This document shows positions 53,434 through 63,181 of a DNA stretch of 64,000 nt, one piece after another. The position numbers and the translations under genes are program-made. The stretch comes from CAVXJN01 sp963773585. GTDB lineage: Bacteria > Pseudomonadota > Gammaproteobacteria > JASBUN01. The notes beneath the pieces are model-generated. The model saw only the letters and a program-made list of their open reading frames with translations, made no database searches and was not told the origin of the DNA. The stretch spans positions 372,001 through 436,000 of the forward strand of contig CAVZBR010000004.1 in NCBI GenBank assembly GCA_963773585.1, read 5' to 3'. Every line of letters starts with the position of its first letter. Position 1 is the stretch's first letter.

Positions 53434-55863
53434 TCAATTGCCGTCGCGGTCGCTCGCAACCCGTGCCGCCAACGGCCGGTATTGCAGGCCGTAGAACATC
53501 TCCAGATAGCGCCGAGTTTCGTCGCGCTCCAGATTGGTCACGTATTTCCAAAAGCCGTAGACGCGGGACAACGTCATCATTCGCTCCGCGTACAGACTCC
53601 AGGTGTAATGTTCCTGCACCCGTTTGATGCCATTTTCGGACATTGTAGTCCAGTAATCCGGCTGCTTCTGGCACTGCAATAGAAACTCGACGATGGCAGT
53701 CGCGGCCTCGGCGCCGTGATTGGGGTCGATATGAAAACCCGAAGTGCCGTGCTCGATGATTTCCAGCGGGCCGCCGTATAGCGTCGCGAACGTCGGCAAA
53801 CCCGACTCCATCGCCTCGATTACGGTCAAACCGAAGGCTTCGAACAACGCCGGCTGCACGAACACGCCGCGGCGGTCCGCAATCCAGCGGTACAGTTCGC
53901 CGGCGAATTGTTTGTCCAGATGGGAACCTAACCACCGCACCTGGCCGTCCAGCTGATGCTCGTCCATGAGCGCGTGCATGCGTTGGATCTGATCGATTTC
54001 CTCGCGGTCCTCGGAGCGGGATTCATCGACGTGCCCGCCGATCACCAGCAGGTTGGCCATATCCCGCAATCGCGCATCGTTCGCATACCATTCGACAAGT
54101 CCGGTGAGATTCTTGATGCGATCCAGGCGTGCCATGGTAAACAACAAAGGCCGCTCGGGATGCAGCAGATGCCCGCGCGCCTGGTCCATGTCGCCGCCCA
54201 GCACCAGCTGTTCGATATCGGGATGCAAGCGGGTAAGCCGACGTTCCGTCATGGTATATGGAAAGTACACTTCCGCATCGGCGCCGGGCGAAACGATATT
54301 GAACTTGGGATCGAACATGTCGATGCCGTCCACCACGCGGTACAGTCCAGGTAACGTGAACGAACAATAACTTTCATACTGTCCCACCGTATCTTCCTTA
54401 CCGGCGATTTCCTGGTAAGTCGATGCGATGATGAAATCCGCCGCGTTCATTGCGATCAGATCTGCGGTGAACTGGCAGCCGAAATGGTAGCTGCTGTCGT
54501 TCTCCTTCCAATACAGGTCCGAGTAGATGTATTTTGCCTTTTCCAAAGCATGGGCCACGTTGCACTGGGTCACCTTGAGACTTTGCGACAAAATCGTTGC
54601 GACCAGGTTACCGTCCGAATAATTTCCCACGATCAGGTCGGGACGGCCGCCGAGTTCGGCCAGCAATTCCTTTTCCACCTCTGCCGCGAAACGCTCCAGA
54701 TAGGGCCAGACTTCGAAGCGCGAAATCCATTGCGGCAGCACTTCGCCGCCCTCATTGCGAAACGGAACCCGTAGAATGCGCGCGTTGCGGGTGCCGATGA
54801 TGTGCTCCAGCCGTTCGTCGCAAGTGGTGTTTTGCGCTTCGGGAATCAAGCGCGTGATGACAACGATCTGCGGCTCGATATCCAGACCCTGCATGGCGAT
54901 GCGGTGGCGCATCTCCTTTTCCAGCGCGCGCACCTGATCGAGTATGTACACCACCTGGCCGCCGGTATCTGGTTTGCCCAATACATTTGCCTGACCGAAG
55001 AAGCCGTGGGGTGACAAGATCACCATGCTGAAAATCATCGGCAGGCGGCCGAGGAATTTCTCGACGTTACCCGGCGCTGGTGCCTCGAGGATATCCATCA
55101 GCAGGCTCAACATCTCACGCATGCGCGCGACGGTGTCTCCCCAACCGCGCTCGAGGCCCAACGATTGCAGGTTGTGGCCGACGCTGTCCCAGCCCGCGTC
55201 CTGTTGCACGTCCCTGAGGTAACGTTCGGCCTTGCGCACCGCGCTGCGCAATTCGCTCACATCGCCGATACGGTCGTTGAGCATCAATTGCTGGCCCTGG
55301 CACTGATGAACGCGCAGGAACTCCAACAATTTGCGGTCACCTTTCCCGAGTTGGTCGAACAACTGGCTGGAGAGCCTGCGATTCAGAAACTCCACGCCAC
55401 GACCGATGGAACGCGTCTCCTGCAACTTGGGAAACTCGCGGTTGAAAGGGCCGAGATCGACCTCCAGGGTCCAATCGCCGGCGTGACCGCCCGATTGCAC
55501 AAGGCGTTCCTTGAATGCCAGAAATTCATTGATCGAAACTTCTTCCTGTTCCATGGATTCGACATGAAACCGCAGGTACTGCCACCGTGCGATCGTCGGC
55601 CGAACCGCCAAGTAAAGCCAAGGTGAATCGATCACCGCTTCCTGGGCGTGATGAATGGTGGCTGCCATGGCGCTGTTGCGCATTTGATCGGCATCGCCGC
55701 TGGCACAGAAATTTTCGAACTCATCCCACAGCGCCGAACGCAACAGAAATGGGCGGCCCAAAGAAAGATAGTGGCGCAGCAGCGGATACACCTCCTGGCG
55801 ATGGGCGCGGATATAGTCGCTGAGGGGTTCGATTACCATCGACACAGGCTCCTGTGCTGTCAC
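53434..55863 (-). CDS. Sucrose synthase (GT4)
   Basis: 809 residues. An N-terminal regulatory region (about 1-270) is followed by the GT-B fold: LSPHGFFGQANVLGKPDTGGQVVYILDQVRAL, ITRLIPEAQNT, VAHALEKAKY, ADFIIASTYQEIAGKEDTVGQYESYCSFTLPGLYRVVDGIDMFDPKFN and the EX7E region ALFEAFGLTVIEAMESGLP. It reversibly makes sucrose from NDP-glucose and fructose, or breaks it down. The plant-type phosphorylation serine near the N-terminus is not obvious. It is the last gene of the sucrose operon. Confidence 0.93.
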   Translation of the reverse strand: MTAQEPVSMVIEPLSDYIRAHRQEVYPLLRHYLSLGRPFLLRSALWDEFENFCASGDADQMRNSAMAATIHHAQEAVIDSPWLYLAVRPTIARWQYLRFHVESMEQEEVSINEFLAFKERLVQSGGHAGDWTLEVDLGPFNREFPKLQETRSIGRGVEFLNRRLSSQLFDQLGKGDRKLLEFLRVHQCQGQQLMLNDRIGDVSELRSAVRKAERYLRDVQQDAGWDSVGHNLQSLGLERGWGDTVARMREMLSLLMDILEAPAPGNVEKFLGRLPMIFSMVILSPHGFFGQANVLGKPDTGGQVVYILDQVRALEKEMRHRIAMQGLDIEPQIVVITRLIPEAQNTTCDERLEHIIGTRNARILRVPFRNEGGEVLPQWISRFEVWPYLERFAAEVEKELLAELGGRPDLIVGNYSDGNLVATILSQSLKVTQCNVAHALEKAKYIYSDLYWKENDSSYHFGCQFTADLIAMNAADFIIASTYQEIAGKEDTVGQYESYCSFTLPGLYRVVDGIDMFDPKFNIVSPGADAEVYFPYTMTERRLTRLHPDIEQLVLGGDMDQARGHLLHPERPLLFTMARLDRIKNLTGLVEWYANDARLRDMANLLVIGGHVDESRSEDREEIDQIQRMHALMDEHQLDGQVRWLGSHLDKQFAGELYRWIADRRGVFVQPALFEAFGLTVIEAMESGLPTFATLYGGPLEIIEHGTSGFHIDPNHGAEAATAIVEFLLQCQKQPDYWTTMSENGIKRVQEHYTWSLYAERMMTLSRVYGFWKYVTNLERDETRRYLEMFYGLQYRPLAARVASDRDGN

Positions 55864-58010
55864 TGGTGAGAGACCGGGGGTTGATGCGCGTCGTCAAGGA
55901 AACGGTAGTGCTCAATGCCCTGTAGAACACCCCATGCATGTTCGCCGTCGGCAAAAAAGATGCGCTCACGCCCGCGCAAGCGTTCCAACTCCTTGCTGTA
56001 GTTGCCCACGACCACGCCTAGCGTGTTACCGGCAAGCATTTCCTCGTCGTTGCCTGAATCGCCGGCGACCAGTAGCTGTTCCGGCGCCAGCTCCCATTTC
56101 AGCGCCAGGTAGCGAATCGCCAATCCCTTGGATGCCCGCACCGGCAGCAGGTCCAGATACGCTTGATGCGAATAGATCAATTTTGCGTGTAGATCCAGAT
56201 GACGCAGGTGGCGGCGGATTTCCCTCGGGCTCGGGATCTTTTTCGGGTCCACGAAATAGCTGACTTTGAAACGCAGCTGCTCGCTGGCGGGCTGTAATCG
56301 CAGGCCTGGAATATCGCGCATCGCTTCGCGCAACGCTTCAGGCTTCCAGCGATAGTCGATGTGCCGTTGCCAACCGTGATCCTGCACCATGTCGTGTCCA
56401 TAATGAATGTCGCTGCCCACCGCCGTGATCAAAATATCGGGGGTCGGTATGCGCCACTTTTCCAAAACTTCCAGCGCGCTCTCCAGGCGACGGCCGGTCG
56501 CGACGCCAAAGCCGATCTGACGGCGGTCGTGTCCCAGGCGTTGGAACAGCGCCTCCACACCTTCACTGTCGCCAACCAGCGTGTTGTCGATATCGCACAC
56601 CAGGAGCCGCTGCACGCTGGGCATGCGACTTTTGGTACGCCCTAAGCGTTGCGTCTCGTGGCCCTTCCCGAGCACGCGCCCCAACTCTTCTAGGTAGCGT
56701 TGTACGTGCGCGTTCCAGGAGTAATGCGCTTTGGCACAACGGGCGCCGTTGTCCGACCAGCGTCGCCAACGATTGCGGTCGGTGATTGCCTCCAGCAGGG
56801 CGTCGCCCATCGCAGCGGCGTCCAAAGGGTCGATCAGGAGTCCGTTCTCACAACGACCGATGATGTCGATCGGGCCGCCATCACGGGTGGCGAGTAACGG
56901 CGCACCACTGGCAGCGGCTTCGATCAGTGTCAGTCCGAATGGCTCGGTCAGAGCCGGGTTGATGAATACGCCGCCGCTGGCAGCCGCCATACGATAGAGC
57001 GCTGGCACGTCGTCGGCCTCGTGATGCTTGGGGTACGCGACTTTACCGTACAGATCGTATCGATCGATCAGCAACAGCAGATCGGTCAATACGTCGCGGG
57101 GGCCTTTCTCCATACCGCGGATGTCGTCCCGGTTGCCTGCGATGACGACCAGATTGGCCGCTTCGCGCAGGGCGTCGTTTTCGCCGTAGGCCTTGATCAA
57201 GGTGGCGATGTTCTTGCGCTCATCCGGCCGCGACAGGGCCAGGATGATCGGTTTATCCGGTTGATCGAGGAAGCGGTGGATCACCGAAGCGATGGGCGGC
57301 TGTGCGTCGTCGCGTGGTGGATGGAACCGGGTCAGGTCCATGCCCGGCGGTATCACGACCATACGTTTGGGGTGATAGTTTTCGTACTGACTGTATTGTT
57401 CGCGCACTTCCTGGGTGGTGCTGGCGATCACCAGCTCGGCGTTCCCCAACGCAATCTCCTCGGCTTCGATGCGCTGGTTCATATTGTATTGGGACTCGAC
57501 GACTTCCTCGCGAATATTGCTTTCCAGCATGCGTTCGCGTTTCACTCGCCCCAGTGAGTGTCCGGTATGGACCATAGCCGCCCCCAGCAGCTGCGCCAAT
57601 CGTGCCGCCACGTGCCCGGCATCGGCATAATGGCTATGAACCACGTCCGGGGTTCTGCCGATGCGACTGATGTGTTGCACGGCATTGTCGACAAAAGCGT
57701 CCAAGTGCGGCCACAGTACTTCCTTGCGCAAATAACGCCGAGGCCCGCAGGGCAGGCGAATGATGTGAGCGCCGTGGCCGAGCGCTTCGTGAGGCTGCGC
57801 ATAATCGGAATCCACTTTGGGATCGATCACCTGGCGGGTCAGCAAGTCGACCCGATCGATGTCCGGATGTGCCGCCAAGGCACGGGCGAGTTCCACCACG
57901 TAGATGATCTGGCCGCCGGTGTCAGCGTCGCGTCCCAGTTCCAGATTGTGACCCCGGATCAGGCCGTGGACGCTGACCAGTACGATATAAAGGCCCGCCC
58001 GCTCAGTCAT
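55860..58010 (-). CDS. Sucrose-phosphate synthase with C-terminal phosphatase-like domain
   Basis: 716 residues from the ATG at 58010, which overlaps the fructokinase stop region by 8 bases; the frame extends to 58076, but the extension lies in fructokinase. N-terminal GT4 domain: LVSVHGLIRGHNLELGRDADTGGQIIYVVEL, HSHYADAGHVAARLA, SLGRVKRERM, and the catalytic FINPALTEPFGLTLIEAAASG. The C-terminal part (about 480-716) is an HAD phosphatase: LLVCDIDNTLVGDSEG, VATGRRLESALEVL, GDSGNDEEMLAGN. So synthesis and dephosphorylation may be in one chain. It ends by overlapping the sucrose synthase ATG. Confidence 0.92.
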   Translation of the reverse strand: MTERAGLYIVLVSVHGLIRGHNLELGRDADTGGQIIYVVELARALAAHPDIDRVDLLTRQVIDPKVDSDYAQPHEALGHGAHIIRLPCGPRRYLRKEVLWPHLDAFVDNAVQHISRIGRTPDVVHSHYADAGHVAARLAQLLGAAMVHTGHSLGRVKRERMLESNIREEVVESQYNMNQRIEAEEIALGNAELVIASTTQEVREQYSQYENYHPKRMVVIPPGMDLTRFHPPRDDAQPPIASVIHRFLDQPDKPIILALSRPDERKNIATLIKAYGENDALREAANLVVIAGNRDDIRGMEKGPRDVLTDLLLLIDRYDLYGKVAYPKHHEADDVPALYRMAAASGGVFINPALTEPFGLTLIEAAASGAPLLATRDGGPIDIIGRCENGLLIDPLDAAAMGDALLEAITDRNRWRRWSDNGARCAKAHYSWNAHVQRYLEELGRVLGKGHETQRLGRTKSRMPSVQRLLVCDIDNTLVGDSEGVEALFQRLGHDRRQIGFGVATGRRLESALEVLEKWRIPTPDILITAVGSDIHYGHDMVQDHGWQRHIDYRWKPEALREAMRDIPGLRLQPASEQLRFKVSYFVDPKKIPSPREIRRHLRHLDLHAKLIYSHQAYLDLLPVRASKGLAIRYLALKWELAPEQLLVAGDSGNDEEMLAGNTLGVVVGNYSKELERLRGRERIFFADGEHAWGVLQGIEHYRFLDDAHQPPVSHQ

Positions 58011-58911
58011 GCTGCCAACGTTCCTTTTCGTTGCGATACAAATCCGGATCGGCGCAGGTGGCGCCACGCATTTCACAGACCCGCGCAGCGAAGTCGAGCG
58101 CGCGGCGCAGCGTCACGGAATAAGGCCAGCCATGTACCAGACCGCAGATACAGACTGCAGCGAATGCGTCGCCTGCGCCGACCGTGTCGACCAGTTGTTG
58201 CACAACGGCTGGTCGATCCGAGTAAACCTCGTCGCCGGTAACGAACGAAGCGCCCCGTTCCCCTTCGGTCACGATCAACAGCTCGAGTTGCCGCGCCCGG
58301 CAAAGGCTGCGTGCCCGATCCAGCAATTCCGCCGGGCCTGCGAACGGGTGCTGCTCGAGTTCTGCCAGTTCTTCATTGTTGAGTTTGACCCAATGAGCGG
58401 CAGCGAGCACGCGCTCGATCAGTGGCCGCTGCCACCAGGGCGCGCGCAGATTCACATCCACGAATACCGGCAGCGAACCAGCTTCGATGCAAGCGAACAG
58501 GGCGTCGCGGGACGTAGCGCTGCGCGCGGCCAGTGTACCGTGATACAGCATCGCGCCGTTAACACGCGCCAGGACACTGCGCGCCTCATCGCCGTCGATA
58601 AAGTCATACGCCTGGTTCGGCAAGATCGTGTAGCTCGGTTGACCGTTTCGAAGCGCGACTTCCACCGCGCCGGTGGGATGCGCGCGGTCGATTTGCAGAC
58701 CGGCGAGCTCCATCCCCCAGGCGCGCATTGTTTCCCGGACTTCAGCGCCCGCCGGATCGTCACCGACACGGCTGATGAAAAGCGGTTGCAAGTCGAAGCC
58801 CTGCAGATGCCAGGCGACATTGAACGGCGCTCCGCCCAACACCGCGGCATCTTCGAAGCGGTCGAACAAGGCTTCACCGTATACTACCGGACGAGCGGCG
58901 TTCCGTGTCAT
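58003..58911 (-). CDS. PfkB-family sugar kinase, probable fructokinase
   Basis: 302 residues. PfkB motifs: VLGGAPFNVAWHLQGF near residue 37 and the C-terminal DTVGAGDAFAAV with the catalytic Asp. It also has DPAGAEV and a VYSDRPAVVQQL strand. Being the first gene of the sucrose operon it most likely phosphorylates fructose released from sucrose. It overlaps the next gene by 8 bases. Other ribokinase-family sugars cannot be excluded. Confidence 0.9.
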   Translation of the reverse strand: MTRNAARPVVYGEALFDRFEDAAVLGGAPFNVAWHLQGFDLQPLFISRVGDDPAGAEVRETMRAWGMELAGLQIDRAHPTGAVEVALRNGQPSYTILPNQAYDFIDGDEARSVLARVNGAMLYHGTLAARSATSRDALFACIEAGSLPVFVDVNLRAPWWQRPLIERVLAAAHWVKLNNEELAELEQHPFAGPAELLDRARSLCRARQLELLIVTEGERGASFVTGDEVYSDRPAVVQQLVDTVGAGDAFAAVCICGLVHGWPYSVTLRRALDFAARVCEMRGATCADPDLYRNEKERWQHD

Positions 58912-58964
58912 GCCACAACCTTATTGCTCAACCTAGTTGCCCAACGTTGGGATCTACTTGCGCG

Positions 58965-59972
58965 CTACTTGGCCTTCGTCAAGTCGAGCCCCTTGCGCAG
59001 TTCTTGCGCCAACTGGTAGGCGTCCCCCACTTTCAGCTGATGCGAAAAATACAACTGCGGATGCTCACCCGTTTCCTGGTTGTACAGACAACCCACAAAC
59101 CAATTCATCTGATTCGCCATAAGCTTGAACACGGGATCGATTGCATGGGTCAGCATGGAGAAGTCCATCACCGCCACTGCATTTGATCCGTCGCCGGTTG
59201 GCTTGAACGACACGTGGCTGGAAATATTTGTCTGCGGCTTCACGTCGATTCCCGAGATCGTGATCTGGTCCGTCCGCGGTATCATCACCTCGACCACGCC
59301 ATCATCGCCTACTTCGAAGTCTCCATGAAGAATCTTTGCCAATCGATCGGCGTCGAGAGGCGTCTTTGGGTTCTTGGCAGCTGGCTGCGGCAACGGCGCA
59401 CCAGTCACATCCACCGCCGCACGGGTTGCCTTTGCAAGGGCGATCGGATCACCGCTACCACGAAAATGCACGAACCAGATCTGCGGGTCCATCATGGGCA
59501 GATGCTGATGGAACGACTGCACAGACAGTCCGTTTTTCAACAGTGCAGAAATGAACGGGTTCACTTCGCTGGCAAGCAGCGCCATATCTGCATTCAGGAA
59601 CGCCTGACCCTGACCCGCGGGCTGAATGGATATTCCGCCGTGCACAACGAAGTTGGGAGTAAAGGTGATGTTTTGCGGACCTGTGACGTCTCCGATGTCG
59701 GTGCGCGCCACTTTCAAGCCCAACACGGAATTCGATACGTGCCCATCCTTGATCCCGATAATCTGTTTCATGTCCTCCACCGGCAGGTTCGCGCCGCCAG
59801 CCGACGCGTGGTTCGATTCCTGCGACCCCGGATCCGCAGAACCTGCCGTACCACCCGACCCGTCACTGCGTGCGGACACGATACCAGGCACGGCAAGACT
59901 GCCAAGAAATGCAGCACCCATTCCGAGCGCCTGCCGCCTCGTCATGACGACATGATCCCTTTCGTTTTTCAT
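58965..59972 (-). CDS. DUF1259 (LppY/LpqO-like) secreted protein
   Basis: 335 residues from the ATG at 59972 (GGAG upstream). A twin-arginine-like signal (MTRRQALGMGAAFLGSLAVPGIVSA) is followed by two similar halves, as in DUF1259: GGISIQPAGQGQAFLNADMALLASEVNPFISALLKNGLSVQSFHQHLPMMDPQIWFVHFRG and FSMLTHAIDPVFKLMANQMNWFVGCLYN. Its function is unknown in any organism I know. It is about 50 bases from fructokinase, possibly the leader of that operon or independent. Confidence 0.8.
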   Translation of the reverse strand: MKNERDHVVMTRRQALGMGAAFLGSLAVPGIVSARSDGSGGTAGSADPGSQESNHASAGGANLPVEDMKQIIGIKDGHVSNSVLGLKVARTDIGDVTGPQNITFTPNFVVHGGISIQPAGQGQAFLNADMALLASEVNPFISALLKNGLSVQSFHQHLPMMDPQIWFVHFRGSGDPIALAKATRAAVDVTGAPLPQPAAKNPKTPLDADRLAKILHGDFEVGDDGVVEVMIPRTDQITISGIDVKPQTNISSHVSFKPTGDGSNAVAVMDFSMLTHAIDPVFKLMANQMNWFVGCLYNQETGEHPQLYFSHQLKVGDAYQLAQELRKGLDLTKAK

Positions 59973-60200
59973 GTGGACTCCTTTCCGCATTTTCCGTTGA
60001 TGTTTACCCGCTGGAAGGGTGGCGCAGAGTTGCGCCAGCGCTGACTCGTAATTCACGCTGCGACGACTGCACGTGGCATGGGGCTCGCCGCACGCGCGGT
60101 GCAGTTCAGTTACGCAGTCGGGTTAAAGTTCGCGCTACCAGCCGCGCACTTCAAAGACGCGCTCGCAGACGGCGCCACGTTCGGCGCCTGTGGCATCAGT

Positions 60201-61580
60201 TTAGGCGATGAGTGCGGAGTCGCACATGGCGCGGAATTCCGTCTCGTAGAAAAATTCCGGTTCACCGAACGCAGGCTGCAGCTGATCGAGCCAAGTGGCG
60301 TGCTCGTCGTAACGGGCGAAAAACGGCCGTTGTACCCAGTCCGGATTGCGGCCCTGGATGAACCGCAATGCCATCACCTTTTCGCCGGCGACTTCTGTGA
60401 TGCCCTGGATTTCGACCTTGCCGGGACCGGCACTCATACTTGGGCCGCGGGCCGTACGCGCCAGACCGGAGACTCGCTGCATCGCGTCGCGGTAGATACT
60501 CGACGCGCGCACCAGCGGCACTTCAAAATAATGCCTCGCGCCGGTATCGCGTTCGACGAACATGTAATAGGGGATGATCCCCAACCGCACCTGGGCGCGC
60601 CACATTCGCGCCCAGACATCAGCAGAATCGTTGATATGTGCAACCAGCGGCGACTGGCTGCGGATCTCGGCGCCGGTGTCTCGGATGCGGCGAATCGCTT
60701 CCCGAACGACAGGTGTTTCCAGTTCCCGCCAATGATTGAAGTGCGCCATGAACGCCACATGCTTGCCGGCTCGCACCAGGCGATCCAGCAGGCGCAGCAA
60801 ATCGTCGGCGTCGGCGTCGGTGACGAATCGATAGGGCCAGAAGGACAGCGCCTTGCTTCCGATGCGTACCGTCTGGATATGTTCCAGCGCCGGGCTGGTC
60901 AGCGGCGACAGATACTGTTCCAGATTTTTGGTTTTCATCACCATCGGATCCCCGCCGGTAATCAACAGGTCAGAGACTTCGCCGTGCTGCTTCAGATAGC
61001 GGTGCAGATGGTCGGCTTCCTTGGCTGCAAAGCGCAGATCCTTGTCGCCAACGAATTGCGCCCAGCGAAAGCAGAAACTGCAATAGGAATGACAGGTCTG
61101 GCCCTGGCTCGGGAAGAACAACACCGTTTCGCGGTACTTGTGTTGGATGCCTTGCAACGGCTCACCATCGAGCAGCGGTACATTGAGCTGTTGCTGCGCG
61201 GCAGGGTGAGGGTTGAGTTCATTGCGGATGTCCCAGGCGATTGCGTTGCGCTTGGCCTTTTCGGCGCCGTCGCGCAGCGCCGATGCCATGCGCTGAAAAT
61301 GAGACTCCTGCAGCATGCCCCGCTGGGGAAAGGTGAGCTGGAAGATCGGATCGTCCGGAACCCGGTCCCAGTCGATCAGATTGTCGATGACGTATTGATT
61401 GACCCGGAAAGGCAATACGCTGGCTACCGCGCGCATCTCGAACCGTGTTTCGTCCGACAACTGCTGCAGGGGTTCAATACTCTCCAGCTGGCGCTCGGTG
61501 TACACCTGGAACCGCGCGGGTTCGATGGTGGATTGACGTTCGGCCCGTGCCAAGTTGTTTAGCTTGATGACCCTCGACAT
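60201..61580 (-). CDS. KamA-like radical SAM enzyme (lysine 2,3-aminomutase family)
   Basis: 459 residues from the ATG at 61580. The radical SAM cluster motif is Cys163, Cys167, Cys170 in QTCHSYCSFCFRW. Also LLITGGDPMVMKTK, VRIGSKALSFWPYRF and AHFNHWRELETPVVREAIRRIRDTG. The N-terminus (YTERQLESIEPLQQLS) belongs to a longer KamA group than EpmB. It may make beta-lysine, which as N-acetyl-beta-lysine is a compatible solute; the acetyltransferase is not in the window. The reaction should be treated as inferred from family. Confidence 0.85.
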   Translation of the reverse strand: MSRVIKLNNLARAERQSTIEPARFQVYTERQLESIEPLQQLSDETRFEMRAVASVLPFRVNQYVIDNLIDWDRVPDDPIFQLTFPQRGMLQESHFQRMASALRDGAEKAKRNAIAWDIRNELNPHPAAQQQLNVPLLDGEPLQGIQHKYRETVLFFPSQGQTCHSYCSFCFRWAQFVGDKDLRFAAKEADHLHRYLKQHGEVSDLLITGGDPMVMKTKNLEQYLSPLTSPALEHIQTVRIGSKALSFWPYRFVTDADADDLLRLLDRLVRAGKHVAFMAHFNHWRELETPVVREAIRRIRDTGAEIRSQSPLVAHINDSADVWARMWRAQVRLGIIPYYMFVERDTGARHYFEVPLVRASSIYRDAMQRVSGLARTARGPSMSAGPGKVEIQGITEVAGEKVMALRFIQGRNPDWVQRPFFARYDEHATWLDQLQPAFGEPEFFYETEFRAMCDSALIA

Positions 61581-61716
61581 AGCTTGTCTCCAGCTGTGGT
61601 GATGGGCAGCGCACGCCGTTCGGCGCCTGTTCGCTACGCTCATGATTTGCAGGCGGCCCGTAGCGGCGCCCGCGGCTGCGTTGATCGAAATTGAAGAAGC
61701 AAAACCGGGGTCCGGC

Positions 61717-62244
61717 TCAAGTGTCGGACAACGGTTCCAGTGCCGCTTCGTGATCGGCCAAGTCCATCGCCTTGACCAAGGCGGCGATATTGTCGTTGAG
61801 TCCTGCCAGTACCGAATCCGGCAACGCCATTAGCCCGCTGCTCAATGCTCCCTGGGCGGGTCTCGGCGCCTGCTCCACGAGCGACCGCCCGGCGGCGGTG
61901 AGATACAAACGCACCACCCGGTGGTCCGGTCCACGCCGCTCCCGCTGGATCAACCGCTTGCGCTCCAGCTTGTCGAGCAGATTGCTGGCCGTGGACTGGT
62001 GGATTGACAGCGCCCGGGATAACTCCGACACCCGCAGACCCGGCCGGGAATGCAGCTCCGACATGGTCCACAGTTGCGCGGCGCTGACACCGCATTGTTT
62101 TTCCACCCAGCGCGAATGCTCCTGAATTGAGCGAAACACCAAGCGGAATCCCTGTACTACGGAGCCCATCTGCCGCTCCCGGTCGCGACCGTCTGCGGCC
62201 CCGGGTTGCGGCTCGCCGGATTCGGGGTTTCTTAGTTCGCTCAC
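61717..62244 (-). CDS. MarR-family regulator, divergent from the lipoprotein hydrolase
   Basis: About 175 residues from the GTG at 62244; an ATG at 62169 has GGAG upstream and is the main alternative. Frames to 62337 would run through a palindrome and are less likely. Winged-helix pattern: VSAAQLWTMSELHSRPGLRVSELSRALSIHQSTASNLLDKLERKRLIQRERRGPDHRVVRLYLT. A perfect palindrome at 62280-62293 in the divergent region is the probable operator. Confidence 0.82.
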   Translation of the reverse strand: MSELRNPESGEPQPGAADGRDRERQMGSVVQGFRLVFRSIQEHSRWVEKQCGVSAAQLWTMSELHSRPGLRVSELSRALSIHQSTASNLLDKLERKRLIQRERRGPDHRVVRLYLTAAGRSLVEQAPRPAQGALSSGLMALPDSVLAGLNDNIAALVKAMDLADHEAALEPLSDT

Positions 62245-62279
62245 GGCTACGCTCAGTGTGGAAATGTTGGCAGCAATTA

Positions 62280-62293
62280 TATTTGCGCAAATA
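62280..62293. promoter_or_regulatory. Operator candidate in the marR-hydrolase divergent region
   Basis: TATTTGCGCAAATA, a perfect 14-base palindrome with the TTGC-GCAA core often bound by MarR-type dimers. It lies 36 bases before the MarR start and 70 before the hydrolase start, so it can control both. Confidence 0.6.
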
Positions 62294-62362
62294 CATTTAG
62301 CAACCCGTAACTCGGCTAGGATGTTGGTTTCCCGCACCTGTTCCGCAAAGAGTACGAATTTC

Positions 62363-63133
62363 GTGCGCTATCTATCATTAGTCGTATCTCTAATTCTGGC
62401 CGCTTGTACAGCCTTCGGGACCGGAGAAAAGCGATTAAAAACCGTAACCTATCAAACTGCAAAACAACCCTCCGACACATTACTGGTGCTGCTTCCGGGA
62501 CTCTACGATCGGCCCGGGGATTTTAACCGTGCTCATTTCATGGATAGCGCCCGAGCGGCTTCCGTGCCCGCCGATCTGATGACGGTGAACGCGAGTTACG
62601 CCTATTATCGGTCCCGAACCATACTTTCCCGGCTGCAGACGGACGTAATCGGCCCAGCTCGGCGCGCCGGCTACAAACAGATCTGGCTGGTGGGCATATC
62701 CTTGGGCGGCCTGGGCGCTCTGTTGTACCTCAAAGCCCACCCGCAAGACCTGGCCGGCGTGGTACTGATGTCGCCTTACCTCGGCGAAGACAAATTGATC
62801 GCCCGGATCGCGGCGTCTGGCTCCCTGACCGACTGGCAGCCCGACCCCGAATGCAGCGCGGACTCGATCTGCGCGTTATGGGAATGGCTGCGCGAATTCA
62901 GCAAGCACCCGCCCGACCAGCGCACCCCGGTCCTGCTTGGCTATGGCGACCGGGATCGATTTGCCACGGCGCACCGATTGCTCGCCGAAGCGCTCGGCCG
63001 GAAGCGCACTGTCACGGTGGCAGGCGGCCATGACTGGCAGACCTGGCAACAGCTTTGGCGGCAGTTTCTCGCCGGGCCGTGGGCTGGTGCGTTGACTGCG
63101 CAGGCGGTGGTGAATCGCAAGCTGAAAAAATGA
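62363..63133 (+). CDS. Lipoprotein alpha/beta hydrolase
   Basis: 256 residues from the GTG at 62363, which gives a proper lipoprotein signal (RYLSLVVSLILAAC, lipid on Cys). Hydrolase pieces: LLVLLPGLYDRPGDF (oxyanion region), IWLVGISLGGLGALLYL (nucleophile Ser in GISLG), LLGYGDRDRFA (Asp) and VAGGHDWQTW (His). It should be an envelope-attached serine esterase or similar; the substrate is unknown. It is divergent from a MarR gene and likely under its control. Confidence 0.8.
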   Translation: MRYLSLVVSLILAACTAFGTGEKRLKTVTYQTAKQPSDTLLVLLPGLYDRPGDFNRAHFMDSARAASVPADLMTVNASYAYYRSRTILSRLQTDVIGPARRAGYKQIWLVGISLGGLGALLYLKAHPQDLAGVVLMSPYLGEDKLIARIAASGSLTDWQPDPECSADSICALWEWLREFSKHPPDQRTPVLLGYGDRDRFATAHRLLAEALGRKRTVTVAGGHDWQTWQQLWRQFLAGPWAGALTAQAVVNRKLKK

Positions 63134-63155
63134 AAGGGCCCGCTGGGGCCCTTTC
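63132..63155. terminator. Bidirectional terminator
   Basis: GAAAGGGCCC-GCTG-GGGCCCTTTC, a 10-base stem between convergent genes. On the minus strand it is followed by ATTTTTT, so it serves the small lipoprotein gene best. Confidence 0.8.
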
Positions 63156-63181
63156 GCTGCATACCGTGGCAACCGTTCTGG

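Noticed and set aside
60078..61562. A 494-codon plus-strand frame over the KamA-like gene
   Set aside because: Antisense of a gene with a radical SAM motif; no domain in the plus translation.
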